From Acidobacteriota bacterium (GTDB lineage: Bacteria; Acidobacteriota; Vicinamibacteria; Vicinamibacterales; 2-12-FULL-66-21), in NCBI GenBank assembly GCA_020200195.1, contig JAIVJE010000344.1:1-6400 (forward strand): a stretch of DNA of 6,400 nt, given 5' to 3'. Position 1 is the first letter of the stretch, and each line of letters opens with the position of its first letter. Made by a program: the position numbers and the translations under genes. Below are positions 1-6,399 of the stretch, piece by piece. A model generated the notes under the pieces. That model was not told the origin of the DNA. It saw nothing but the letters and a program-made list of their open reading frames with translations, and searched no databases.

Positions 1-1
1 C

Positions 2-505
2 GATCCCACCGATCGCCGGCGAAGCGTCGTGTACCTGGAAACCGCGCCGCGCGGCGCGTTCGAAGCGCGTGACGAGGTCCGCGCGCGCATCGATCAACGC
101 AACGAAACCTTCGTCCCCCACGTCCTCGCCATCGTCGCGGGCACCACCGTGAACTTCCCCAACAACGACGAGACGTACCACAACGTGTTCTCGCTGTCGA
201 AGTCCCGATCCTTCGATCTCGGGCGTTACGCCGCCGGGCGCTCGAAATCCGTGCGGTTCGACCGGCCGGGGATCGTGCGGGTCTTCTGCGACATCCACTC
301 GCACATGAGCGCGTTCATCCTCGTCTTCGCACACCGCTTCTTCGCCGTCACGGACGATGACGGACGGTATCGCATCGAACACGTGCCTCCGGGCTCCTAT
401 ACGGTCATCGCGTGGAACGAGGCGCTGCCGCCGGATGCGCGCCGCGTGGCCGTGCCCGACGCTGGTGGGGACGTAGAGCTCAACTTCCTCATGTCTCGCC
501 GATGA
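2..505 (+). CDS. Cupredoxin-like periplasmic protein with C-terminal carboxypeptidase-regulatory-like domain (5' end outside window)
   Basis: The frame is open back to the left edge, and the first possible start in the window (GTG at 29) falls inside the predicted strand VVYLE, so the true start and signal peptide lie upstream. The visible part resembles proteins often labelled methylamine utilization protein or plastocyanin-like. A first Cu-type His sits in FPNNDETYHNVF (His codon 179-181). A CDIHSHM loop follows (Cys 287-289, His 296-298, Met 305-307), spaced C-x2-H-x2-M as in amicyanin. After it, FAVTDDDGRYRIEHVPPGSY matches the carboxypeptidase-regulatory-like beta-sandwich. The likely role is a periplasmic type 1 copper or redox protein; the metal is inferred from ligand spacing. 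Its stop overlaps the kinase start by ATGA, so it is cotranscribed and probably translationally coupled with the two-component system. It could instead be a structural beta-sandwich without metal. Confidence 0.85.
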   Translation, partial: DPTDRRRSVVYLETAPRGAFEARDEVRARIDQRNETFVPHVLAIVAGTTVNFPNNDETYHNVFSLSKSRSFDLGRYAAGRSKSVRFDRPGIVRVFCDIHSHMSAFILVFAHRFFAVTDDDGRYRIEHVPPGSYTVIAWNEALPPDARRVAVPDAGGDVELNFLMSRR

Positions 506-2295
506 GCCTCTTTTCGTCGCTGACCAACCGGATTTTTTTCGGCAGCGCGCTGCTCGCCGTGGTCTCGATCGGGATCGCCATCTACAACGTCAACGTCGCG
601 GTGACGGCGCAGGCGGAAGCGGAGCTGCGGCGGGGACTGAACGAGGCAGCCACGGTCATCGAAGAATATCGCCGCGTCCTGTTCGAGCACTTCACCCGGG
701 AGGCCAGGCTCATCGCCGATCTTCCCCGCCTGAAAGCGACGGTCGATCTCAACGATCCGCCGACGATGGAGTCGGTCGCGGAGGCGTATCGGGAGCAGCT
801 GGGCGCCGACCTGTTTCTGGTCACGGGCCGCAACGGGCAGGTGCTCGCGGCCATCTCCGGAGGCGGCGTGCCGTCAGACGAGGCCTTGCCCGGAATCCGA
901 AGCGCGGCGGTCGGGCACGAGGCGACCACGTTCTGGCCGCACCCTGGAGGGATTCTGCAGGTCGTCTCGGTGCCGATCTGGATCAACCCGGAAGAACCGG
1001 AGATCATGGGCACGCTCAACGTCGGCTTCAGCCTGAACGACCGTGCCGCCGCAAGGTTTCGCGCGCTGACCGACAGCGAAATCGCGTTCGGTGTGAACGG
1101 CGCGATTCAGGCGTCCACGCTGTCCCCGACGGTCTGGCCGACACTGGCGCCGCTTCTCGCCCGCGAAGGGCTCTCCCCGAGCCTCACCATCGACGGCAGC
1201 GAGTACATCGTCATGACGCGCGCGCTGTCGGGGGCTCAGACAGCACTGGGCCCGGCAGTGCCCGCCGCCCAGACAGGGCAGCCGGTGGCGATGGCGGTCA
1301 TCCTGCGATCGCGCACGGAGCGGCTCCGCTTCCTCAACACGCTGCACACCTCCCTGCTGTTCACGGCGTTCGTCGCGGTGCTGGCGGCGACGTTACTGAG
1401 CTACGGCATCGCGCGCACGGTGACGCGTCCGCTCGGGGCCATCACGGCGACCATGCGGGAGACCGCTGTGACGGGCGACCTGACGCGCCGGATTGCGCTT
1501 CCGGCAGGCGCACGGTGGGAAGACGAGGACGCACGACTCGTGGCGACGACGTTCAATGCGATGACGGAATCGATCGCGCGCTTTCAGCGGGAAGCGGCGC
1601 AGCGCGAGCGGCTCTCGTCTCTCGGCCGATTGTCGACGGTCGTCGCGCACGAGATCCGCAACCCGCTGATGATCATCAAGACGGCGCTACGCGCGCTGCG
1701 GAGCGACGACGTCTCGGCAGCGCAGGTGCGAACCGCGGTTGCGGACATTGACGAAGAAGTGGCGCGGCTGAACCGGATCGTCACCGAAGTGCTGGACTTC
1801 GCACGTCCGATCCATTTCGACCTGGTGCCGGTCGACGTGAACGCGCTGTGTGAGGACGCGGCGCGTGCGAGCACTGCCGAACCGGCCGACGTCCGGATTA
1901 CGTTGCGGCTGGACCGATCGCTGCCCGAAATCGTCACCGATCCGGAGCGCCTCCGGCTCACCCTCGTCAATATTCTGACCAACGCGCGGCATTCTGTGGC
2001 CGGACGCGAGGCGACGGCGCTCGAGCCGAACCGAATCGTGCTCGAGACGTCGCGGTGGGCTGACGGACGCGTGCAGATCGAGGTGCGGGACCGCGGCGCG
2101 GGCATCGCGGCGGAGGATTTGCCACGAGTCTTCGATCCATACTTCACAACCCGACGGACCGGTACGGGCCTCGGGCTGGCCATTTCGCGGAACATCATCG
2201 AAGGACTGGGAGGAACCATCACGGTACATAGTCGCCCGGGACAAGGGACTCAGGTGCGGATTGAGTTGCCGACCGGCGAGGCGCGGGCATCATGA
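502..2295 (+). CDS. Membrane sensor histidine kinase (Cache-like sensor, HAMP, HisKA, HATPase), NtrB/ZraS-like
   Basis: The 597-residue protein is predicted to lie in the inner membrane and phosphorylate the response regulator encoded next. TM1 is about residues 11-32. A periplasmic region of roughly 250 residues looks Cache-like (GADLFLVTGRNGQVLA). TM2 is about 284-304 and is followed by a HAMP linker. The HisKA box AHEIRNP carries the phospho-accepting His383. The ATPase shows an N box (LVNILTNARHSV, Asn494), G1 (DRGAG, Asp530), an F box (FDPYFTT, 544-550) and G2 (GTGLGLA, 554-560), so all catalytic motifs are intact. I chose ATG 502, not an in-frame ATG at 412. It gives MSLFSSLTNRIFF leading directly into TM1 and an ATGA overlap with the preceding gene, whereas the 412 start would add 30 residues read out of frame through that gene. 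The ligand is unknown; coupling to a cupredoxin gene hints at copper or redox (inference). Confidence 0.95.
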   Translation: MSLFSSLTNRIFFGSALLAVVSIGIAIYNVNVAVTAQAEAELRRGLNEAATVIEEYRRVLFEHFTREARLIADLPRLKATVDLNDPPTMESVAEAYREQLGADLFLVTGRNGQVLAAISGGGVPSDEALPGIRSAAVGHEATTFWPHPGGILQVVSVPIWINPEEPEIMGTLNVGFSLNDRAAARFRALTDSEIAFGVNGAIQASTLSPTVWPTLAPLLAREGLSPSLTIDGSEYIVMTRALSGAQTALGPAVPAAQTGQPVAMAVILRSRTERLRFLNTLHTSLLFTAFVAVLAATLLSYGIARTVTRPLGAITATMRETAVTGDLTRRIALPAGARWEDEDARLVATTFNAMTESIARFQREAAQRERLSSLGRLSTVVAHEIRNPLMIIKTALRALRSDDVSAAQVRTAVADIDEEVARLNRIVTEVLDFARPIHFDLVPVDVNALCEDAARASTAEPADVRITLRLDRSLPEIVTDPERLRLTLVNILTNARHSVAGREATALEPNRIVLETSRWADGRVQIEVRDRGAGIAAEDLPRVFDPYFTTRRTGTGLGLAISRNIIEGLGGTITVHSRPGQGTQVRIELPTGEARAS

Positions 2296-3656
2296 CCACG
2301 ACCGGAACCGTCCTCATCGTGGACGACGAGGCCAAGATCTTGAACGCCCTCGCGCAGGCGCTGCGTGTGGACGGGCACGAGGTGGTCGCCACCGGCAGCC
2401 CGCGTGGGGCGCAACGGCTGCTCGCGCAGCGGATGTTCGACGTCCTCGTGGTCGACAACCTGATGCCGGACCTCACGGGGCTCGACCTGATTCGGGAGCT
2501 GTCGAGCGCCACGGCACCCCCAGACCGGCCCCAGATCGTCATGATGACCGCGCACGCGACCGTTGAAAGTGCCATCGAGGCGATGAAGCTGGGCGCCTTC
2601 GACTACCTGCAGAAGCCGTTCGAAATCGATGAGCTGCTCGTCACCGTGAACCGGGCGCTCGATCTCCAGCGTCTGCGCACCGAACACCGGTACCTCATCA
2701 GCGAGCGTGACGCGGAATTCAATCATTACGGCCTGGTCGGGCGCAGCCGCCGGATGCAGGAGGTCATCCGCACCGCGGAAGTGGTCGCGCGGTCGAAGAG
2801 CACCGTGCTCATCACCGGGGAAACCGGCACCGGCAAGGAAATGGTCGCGCGCGTGATTCACTATCACAGCGCGCAGCGCGAGATGCCGCTCATCAAGGTC
2901 AATTGTGCGGCGATCCCCGAGACGCTCCTCGAGTCCGAGCTGTTCGGGCACGTTCGCGGCGCGTTCACCGGCGCAACAGGCGCCAAGAAAGGTAAGTTCG
3001 CGCTGGCTGACGGCGGGACGATATTCCTCGACGAGATCGGCACCATGAGCCCGGCGCTGCAGGCGAAGCTGCTGCGCGTCCTGCAGGAACGCGAGTTCGA
3101 GCCGCTCGGCTCCGAGCGCACGCAGAAGGTGGACGTGCGCGTGATCGCCGCGACCAATCGCGACCTGCGCCAGATGGTTTCGGACGGTCGGTTTCAGGAG
3201 GATTTGTACTATCGCCTCGACGTCATTCCGGTCCACATTCCCGCACTCCGTGAACGGCCGGAGGACATTCCAGTGCTCGTCGAGCACTTCATCGCAAAAC
3301 ATGCGCAGCGCGCCGGCAAACGGATCGATGGTCTCGAGGCTGGCGTCCTCGAGACGCTTCAGGCCTCTGACTGGCCGGGCAACGTCCGCGAACTGGAGAA
3401 CACGGTCGAGCGCGCGGTCGTGTTGTCGCCGACCGCGACGATTCCGGCGGACGTGATCCGCATCCTCGGTGCGAGCGCCTCGCCGCCCGCGGGCCTGCCG
3501 TCGTTGAGCCTCCGCCAGAATCTCGACTGGGCGGAACGAGAAACCGTCCGCCGGGCCCTGGAGAGCGCGGGTGGCGTGAAAAAAGATGCCGCGGAGGTCA
3601 TGGGCATCAGCCAGCGCGCGTTGAGCTACTACCTGGCCAAGCACCGCGTCGAGTAG
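2292..3656 (+). CDS. Sigma-54-dependent response regulator, NtrC/ZraR type (REC, AAA+, Fis HTH)
   Basis: The 454-residue protein has the full length and order of an NtrC-family activator. The receiver domain (about 7-120) has the acidic pair Asp11/Asp12, phospho-acceptor Asp55 in VLVVDNLMPD, Thr86 and Lys108 in YLQKPF. The AAA+ domain has Walker A GETGTGKE (176-183), an intact GAFTGA loop that contacts sigma-54 (223-228), Walker B IFLDE with Asp247/Glu248, and WPGNVRELEN from 361. The C terminus is a Fis-type helix-turn-helix (about 427-454, KKDAAEVMGISQRALSYYLA). It should hydrolyse ATP to open sigma-54 promoters when phosphorylated by the kinase encoded just upstream. The start overlaps the kinase stop by ATGA, and GAGG at 2278-2281 gives a 10-base spacer. 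A candidate -24/-12 promoter lies in the intergenic region just after its stop, a plausible target. Specific names such as zraR or atoC cannot be justified. Confidence 0.96.
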   Translation: MTTTGTVLIVDDEAKILNALAQALRVDGHEVVATGSPRGAQRLLAQRMFDVLVVDNLMPDLTGLDLIRELSSATAPPDRPQIVMMTAHATVESAIEAMKLGAFDYLQKPFEIDELLVTVNRALDLQRLRTEHRYLISERDAEFNHYGLVGRSRRMQEVIRTAEVVARSKSTVLITGETGTGKEMVARVIHYHSAQREMPLIKVNCAAIPETLLESELFGHVRGAFTGATGAKKGKFALADGGTIFLDEIGTMSPALQAKLLRVLQEREFEPLGSERTQKVDVRVIAATNRDLRQMVSDGRFQEDLYYRLDVIPVHIPALRERPEDIPVLVEHFIAKHAQRAGKRIDGLEAGVLETLQASDWPGNVRELENTVERAVVLSPTATIPADVIRILGASASPPAGLPSLSLRQNLDWAERETVRRALESAGGVKKDAAEVMGISQRALSYYLAKHRVE

Positions 3657-3693
3657 CCCGGACTTACGTCGTCAGTAATCCCCTTTCAACCGG

Positions 3694-3737
3694 GGTAAAG
3701 GCTCACTCGTAAATACGAGACAATGCTGCACTTTACC
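3694..3737. repeat. Nested inverted repeats in the intergenic region: possible activator-binding site
   Basis: A perfect palindrome, CTCGTA-AA-TACGAG, lies at 3706-3719. Outer arms GGTAAAG (3694-3700) and CTTTACC (3731-3737) are exact reverse complements around it, centred about 3 bases to the right of the inner palindrome. A further CTTT-CA-ACCGGGG at 3683-3695 resembles the CTTTACCGGG at 3731-3740. There is no T-tract, so this is not an obvious terminator. The position, centred about 60 bases upstream of the predicted sigma-54 start site, would suit a dimeric activator, although enhancer sites are usually somewhat further away. Binding by the adjacent response regulator is inference. Confidence 0.45.
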
Positions 3738-3748
3738 GGGCAGTGGCG

Positions 3749-3764
3749 CGGTACCTCCTTTGCC
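3749..3764 (+). promoter_or_regulatory. Candidate sigma-54 (-24/-12) promoter for the lipoprotein/barrel genes
   Basis: The hallmark GG (3750-3751) and GC (3762-3763) are separated by exactly 10 bases. Against the consensus TGGCAC-N5-TTGC, 8 of 10 positions match: the -24 side reads CGGTAC and the -12 side TTGC. Transcription would begin near 3775, leaving a leader of about 20 bases that contains a strong Shine-Dalgarno GGAGG (3787-3791), 4 bases before ATG 3796. A gene for a sigma-54 activator ends about 90 bases upstream. A weaker sigma-70-like alternative, TTCAAC (3685-3690) with TAAATA (3710-3715), has a poor 19-base spacer. This is a motif match only. Confidence 0.5.
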
Positions 3765-3795
3765 TTCCCCCTCATAGCAATTCAGCGGAGGCCCC

Positions 3796-4239
3796 ATGAC
3801 AATATGGCTTCGTACGGCGGCTTGTGTCGCGATTTTTGCGGGTGTGTGCCTGGCCTGCGGTGGTGGAGGCGGCGGGGGCGGTACACCCGTGGCACCGACG
3901 CCGTCCACGGGAATTGGAGCGACGATTACGATCAGGGCCGACGGTTCGGTCGATCCCAAAGACGTCCGAATCGAGGTCGGACAGACGGTGCGCTTCGTGA
4001 ATCAGGACACGCGCGCTCACGAGATGATGTCGAACCCACACACGGTGCACACCGAGTGCCCCGCGACGAACGAGGTCGGGGTAGTGAGCCCCGGCCAGAG
4101 CAAAACGACCGGGGTATTCCCGCGCGTATCGAGCTGCGGATTCCACGACCACATGAACGCCGAGGCGACGCGGCTCCATGGATCGATTCGCGTGGGAACA
4201 GACGACTCGCCCACCGGGCCTGTCTACATCAGACATTGA
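3796..4239 (+). CDS. Cupredoxin-like lipoprotein with Cys-Gly8 linker
   Basis: The 147-residue secreted protein starts at ATG 3796, with GGAGG just upstream. A hydrophobic signal (about 5-20) ends in a slightly degenerate lipobox, CLA-Cys21, followed by eight glycines and a short Pro-rich linker. The beta-rich domain from about 42 has a cupredoxin layout: VGQTVRFVNQDTRAHE with His75, then CGFHDHM with Cys114, His117 and Met120, which is amicyanin-like C-x2-H-x2-M spacing. An extra motif between them, PHTVHTECP (His82, His85, Cys88), is shared with the lipoprotein at 5175. The likely role is envelope-anchored copper binding or electron transfer. A Cys88-Cys114 disulfide would argue against a type 1 site. 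It is probably the first gene of an operon with the barrel protein 13 bases downstream, driven by the sigma-54-like promoter. Confidence 0.85.
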   Translation: MTIWLRTAACVAIFAGVCLACGGGGGGGGTPVAPTPSTGIGATITIRADGSVDPKDVRIEVGQTVRFVNQDTRAHEMMSNPHTVHTECPATNEVGVVSPGQSKTTGVFPRVSSCGFHDHMNAEATRLHGSIRVGTDDSPTGPVYIRH

Positions 4240-4252
4240 CGCGGGAGAGCGA

Positions 4253-5101
4253 GTGACGCCAGGATCGATCGTGGCCATGATGACGCGCATGACGGGCGTG
4301 TGTGTATGCCTGCTCTTCATGCACGGGTATGCGTGGGCGCAGACGGTGGCCCCGCCTGCGGAGCGGTCCGACCCGGACATTCCGGTTGACGCGCTCCAAC
4401 CGGACTTCAACCTTGCCGCCCTGCCCACGACGCTGCGGATGCCGGTCGGCAAGTGGGCATTCCGCGTGACCCACCGCTTCACGCGGCGACTCGGCCAGGG
4501 GGACTTCGGCGATCTGGTGTCGGATGCCTTCGGGTTCGACTCCAGCGCGCAGATTGGCCTCGAACTGCGTTATGGGCTCCTGCGTGGAACGCAGATTGGC
4601 GTGCACCGGACAAGCGATCGCACGACTCAGCTGTTCGCGCACCACAACTTCCTGAACGAGCGCGACGGACGTCCGCTCGGGCTCGACGTCATCGGCACCT
4701 TCGAGGGGGACAACAACCTGCGGGACGAGCATCGCGGCGCCTTCGGCCTGGTCGCGTCCAAGAACCTGGCGCGGCGGGCCGCGGTCTACGTCGAACCCTT
4801 GTGGGTAACGAACACGAACCCGTTCGGCAATGGGGACGACTACACGGTCCTCCTCGGACTTGGAGCCCGCGTGCGAGTCCGGCCGGCGACCTACCTGGTG
4901 GCGGAAGTATCGCCGCGCCTTACCGGCTACGATCCCGATGTGAATCAGATGAGCTTCGGGCTCGAGGGGCGCGCCGGCGGGCACCTCTTTCAACTCAATG
5001 TCTCGAACGGGTTCGGGACGACGTTGGGGCAGCTGGCGCGCGGCGGCCTGAGCTACGACGACTGGTACATCGGCTTCAACATCGCGCGGAAATTCTTCTG
5101 A
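4253..5101 (+). CDS. DUF5777-type outer-membrane beta-barrel protein
   Basis: The protein has about 282 residues. A signal peptide with a hydrophobic core (GVCVCLLFMHGYAWA) has a likely cleavage before QTVAPP. The mature part is a run of alternating strands typical of a small outer-membrane barrel and ends in aromatic Phe-Phe, as barrel-assembly signals do. Phrases such as THRFTRRLGQGDFGDL, QIGLELRYGLLRGTQIGVHR, YVEPLWVTNTN and GGHLFQLNVSNGFGTT match my memory of the DUF5777 family, whose function is unknown. GTG 4253 is preferred because GGGAGAG lies just upstream (4243-4249). GTG 4271 (AGGA at 4261-4264) and ATG 4277 are alternatives that also keep the signal peptide. ATG 4178 would overlap the preceding gene by 62 bases and put a long polar stretch before the signal. 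Its position between two paralogous lipoproteins suggests a shared surface function (inference). Confidence 0.85.
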   Translation: MTPGSIVAMMTRMTGVCVCLLFMHGYAWAQTVAPPAERSDPDIPVDALQPDFNLAALPTTLRMPVGKWAFRVTHRFTRRLGQGDFGDLVSDAFGFDSSAQIGLELRYGLLRGTQIGVHRTSDRTTQLFAHHNFLNERDGRPLGLDVIGTFEGDNNLRDEHRGAFGLVASKNLARRAAVYVEPLWVTNTNPFGNGDDYTVLLGLGARVRVRPATYLVAEVSPRLTGYDPDVNQMSFGLEGRAGGHLFQLNVSNGFGTTLGQLARGGLSYDDWYIGFNIARKFF

Positions 5102-5140
5102 TGGCTCGTGGTCCCTTCAACGCATCGCGGTTTCGATAGT

Positions 5141-5169
5141 TGGACACAGCCTCCGGGAATCGCCACAAT
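5141..5169 (+). promoter_or_regulatory. Weak sigma-70-like promoter candidate for the second lipoprotein
   Basis: TGGACA (5141-5146; 5 of 6 to TTGACA) is followed after 17 bases by CACAAT (5164-5169; 4 of 6 to TATAAT). Only five bases separate the -10-like box from ATG 5175, so a transcript from here would start at or next to the start codon, that is, leaderless. No convincing Shine-Dalgarno precedes this ATG, which is consistent with that idea. Two short motifs in a 73-base gap can arise by chance, and read-through from the barrel gene is equally possible. Confidence 0.25.
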
Positions 5170-5174
5170 CGGTC

Positions 5175-5543
5175 ATGCCGATCCTCGTGGTGCTCTTGTG
5201 TCTGCTCCTTGCGTCGTGCGGCGGGGGCGGCTCGTCGACATCACCGACACCGACTTCTCCCAACACATTCAGGATCTCCTCTAACGGCACGATCAGCCCC
5301 AGGGAGATGAGTGTCGCACCGGGAACGCGTGTGCTGTTCGTCAACGACCACTCGCGGCGCCACGACATGTCGTCAGATCCCCATCCAGAACACACCGACT
5401 GCCCGGAGATCAACCAGGTCGGTGCGCTGAATACCGGCCAGAGGCGCGAGACGGGTAATCTCGTGACGGTCCGCACGTGTGGTTTCCATGACCACGAGGA
5501 TCCGGACAACGCGTCGCTTCGGGGACGAATCGTTATTCGCTAG
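5175..5543 (+). CDS. Cupredoxin-like lipoprotein, paralogue of the one at 3796
   Basis: The 122-residue protein has a short hydrophobic signal ending in a canonical lipobox, LAS-Cys15, then four glycines and a Ser/Thr/Pro linker. The signal's N-terminus lacks Lys or Arg, which is unusual, but no better upstream start is visible. The domain aligns without gaps to the lipoprotein at 3796: 27 of 53 residues are identical from FVN (55-57) to the last His of CGFHDH (102-107). His63, the PHPEHTDCP motif (His70, His73, Cys76), Cys102, His105 and His107 are conserved. The residue after CGFHDH is Glu108 where the paralogue has Met120, so an axial Met at that spacing is absent. The role is probably a surface-anchored metal or redox protein. 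It lies 73 bases after the barrel gene and converges with the permease gene 10 bases away. Confidence 0.83.
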   Translation: MPILVVLLCLLLASCGGGGSSTSPTPTSPNTFRISSNGTISPREMSVAPGTRVLFVNDHSRRHDMSSDPHPEHTDCPEINQVGALNTGQRRETGNLVTVRTCGFHDHEDPDNASLRGRIVIR

Positions 5544-5553
5544 AAGAATCGGT

Positions 5554-6399
5554 TCATTCGGCTTTCAGCGCACTCACCGGACTGATTCGTAATGCGCGAG
5601 TAGCGGGCCCCCAGGCGGAGATTATTCCCACCACGAACATCGTCACGGCGACGGCGGCGAACACGGCCGGATCGTATGGCGACGCCTGATAGACAACACT
5701 GACGAGCAGCCCTCCGCCTAAGAACGCGAGCAGCCCACCCGCCGCGCTCCCAATCACAAGGAGCGCCGCGGTGCGCCGAAGGATCACCCGCAAGATGTCC
5801 CCCCCACCGGCGCCGATCGCCATGCGGATCCCGATTTCCCGTGCCCGCCGCGCGACGGAGTAGGACACGAGGCCGTACAACCCGGTCGCGGCCAGCGCGA
5901 GTGCCATCGCCCCAAAGGCACCCAACGCGAGCGCGGCCGCCCGGTTTGGAAACAGGGCAAACCCAAGCATCCGTCGGATGCTCCCGGCTCCGTAAACCGG
6001 AAGGCCAGGATCGAGTTGCGCAACGATCTGACCCATCTCCGCCGCAACGTCGTCGGCCGCCCGAGACGATCGCGCAATCATCGTCGTCGTGGAGTTGTAT
6101 TCCTGCAGGATCGGTTTGAACACCACAGGGCGTGGATCTTCGACCAATGCCTGATAGCGGCCATCCTCGACCACGCCGATGACCTCGACGAGCGGACCCG
6201 CACGGTAGCGGAATCGGCGACCCAGCGGTTGGTCCGTGCGCAGGATCTGACGCGCGAAGACCTGGTTGATGATGGCGACGTGCGGGGAGCCGGACGCGTC
6301 GTGCGCGTCGAAGTCTCGACCGGTCAGCCGCCGAATACCGAGCGCTGCAAAGAACCCGGGAGAGACCTGGTAATAGATGGCGGCTGGCGCTTCCAATCC
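5554..6399 (-). CDS. FtsX/MacB-type ABC transporter permease, C-terminal part (5' end outside window)
   Basis: The minus-strand frame stays open past the right edge. The TTG at 6396-6394 lies within coding sequence (a Gly codon precedes it), so the start is outside. The visible 282 residues begin with the end of a MacB-like periplasmic core (YYQVSPGFFAALGIRRLTGRDF, VIGVVEDGRYQALVEDPRP). They continue with an FtsX domain with three membrane segments, roughly at 5868-5945, 5700-5785 and 5604-5670. The cytoplasmic loop RRAREIGIRMAIGA and the C-terminal pattern ATRALRISPVSALKAE are typical. This is the pattern of acidobacterial duplicated orphan permeases (ADOP), usually about 800 residues with two such halves. 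The substrate is unknown, and no ATPase gene is visible here. The gene converges on the lipoprotein gene and is probably unrelated to the circuit on the plus strand. Confidence 0.93.
   Translation of the reverse strand, partial: GLEAPAAIYYQVSPGFFAALGIRRLTGRDFDAHDASGSPHVAIINQVFARQILRTDQPLGRRFRYRAGPLVEVIGVVEDGRYQALVEDPRPVVFKPILQEYNSTTTMIARSSRAADDVAAEMGQIVAQLDPGLPVYGAGSIRRMLGFALFPNRAAALALGAFGAMALALAATGLYGLVSYSVARRAREIGIRMAIGAGGGDILRVILRRTAALLVIGSAAGGLLAFLGGGLLVSVVYQASPYDPAVFAAVAVTMFVVGIISAWGPATRALRISPVSALKAE

Noticed and set aside
412..501. In-frame extension of the kinase to an ATG at 412
   Set aside because: It would overlap the cupredoxin-like gene by about 90 bases and add an Arg/Gly/Ala-rich stretch before a natural MSLFSSLTNRIFF start; ATG 502 gives an ATGA overlap repeated at the next junction.
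2250..3644. Long open frame on the minus strand opposite the response regulator
   Set aside because: It is the antisense of an intact, motif-complete regulator in GC-rich DNA; its His/Arg/Asp-rich translation shows no domain.
3680..3701. Hairpin CCCCTTTCAACCGGGGTAAAGG as terminator of the regulator gene
   Set aside because: The pairing is imperfect and no T-tract follows, so it is better described as part of the repeat cluster.
3672..3959. Minus-strand frame with a run of prolines
   Set aside because: The proline run is only the antisense of the Gly8 linker of the lipoprotein at 3796, and the frame spans the promoter region.
5109..5124. Second sigma-54-like site upstream of the lipoprotein at 5175 (TGG-N10-GC)
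   Set aside because: The GG/GC spacing fits, but the CA of the -24 box and the TT of the -12 box are missing, so the match is too weak to report as a promoter.
4453..5139. Plus-strand frame overlapping the barrel gene
   Set aside because: It is an Arg-rich out-of-frame translation within the DUF5777-type gene, with no signal peptide or domain.
5526..5560. Short inverted repeats (CGAAT-CGTT-ATTCG and GAAT-N6-ATTC) between the converging genes as a bidirectional terminator
   Set aside because: The stems are only 4-5 bp, the first lies within the last codons of the lipoprotein gene, and no T-tract is present.
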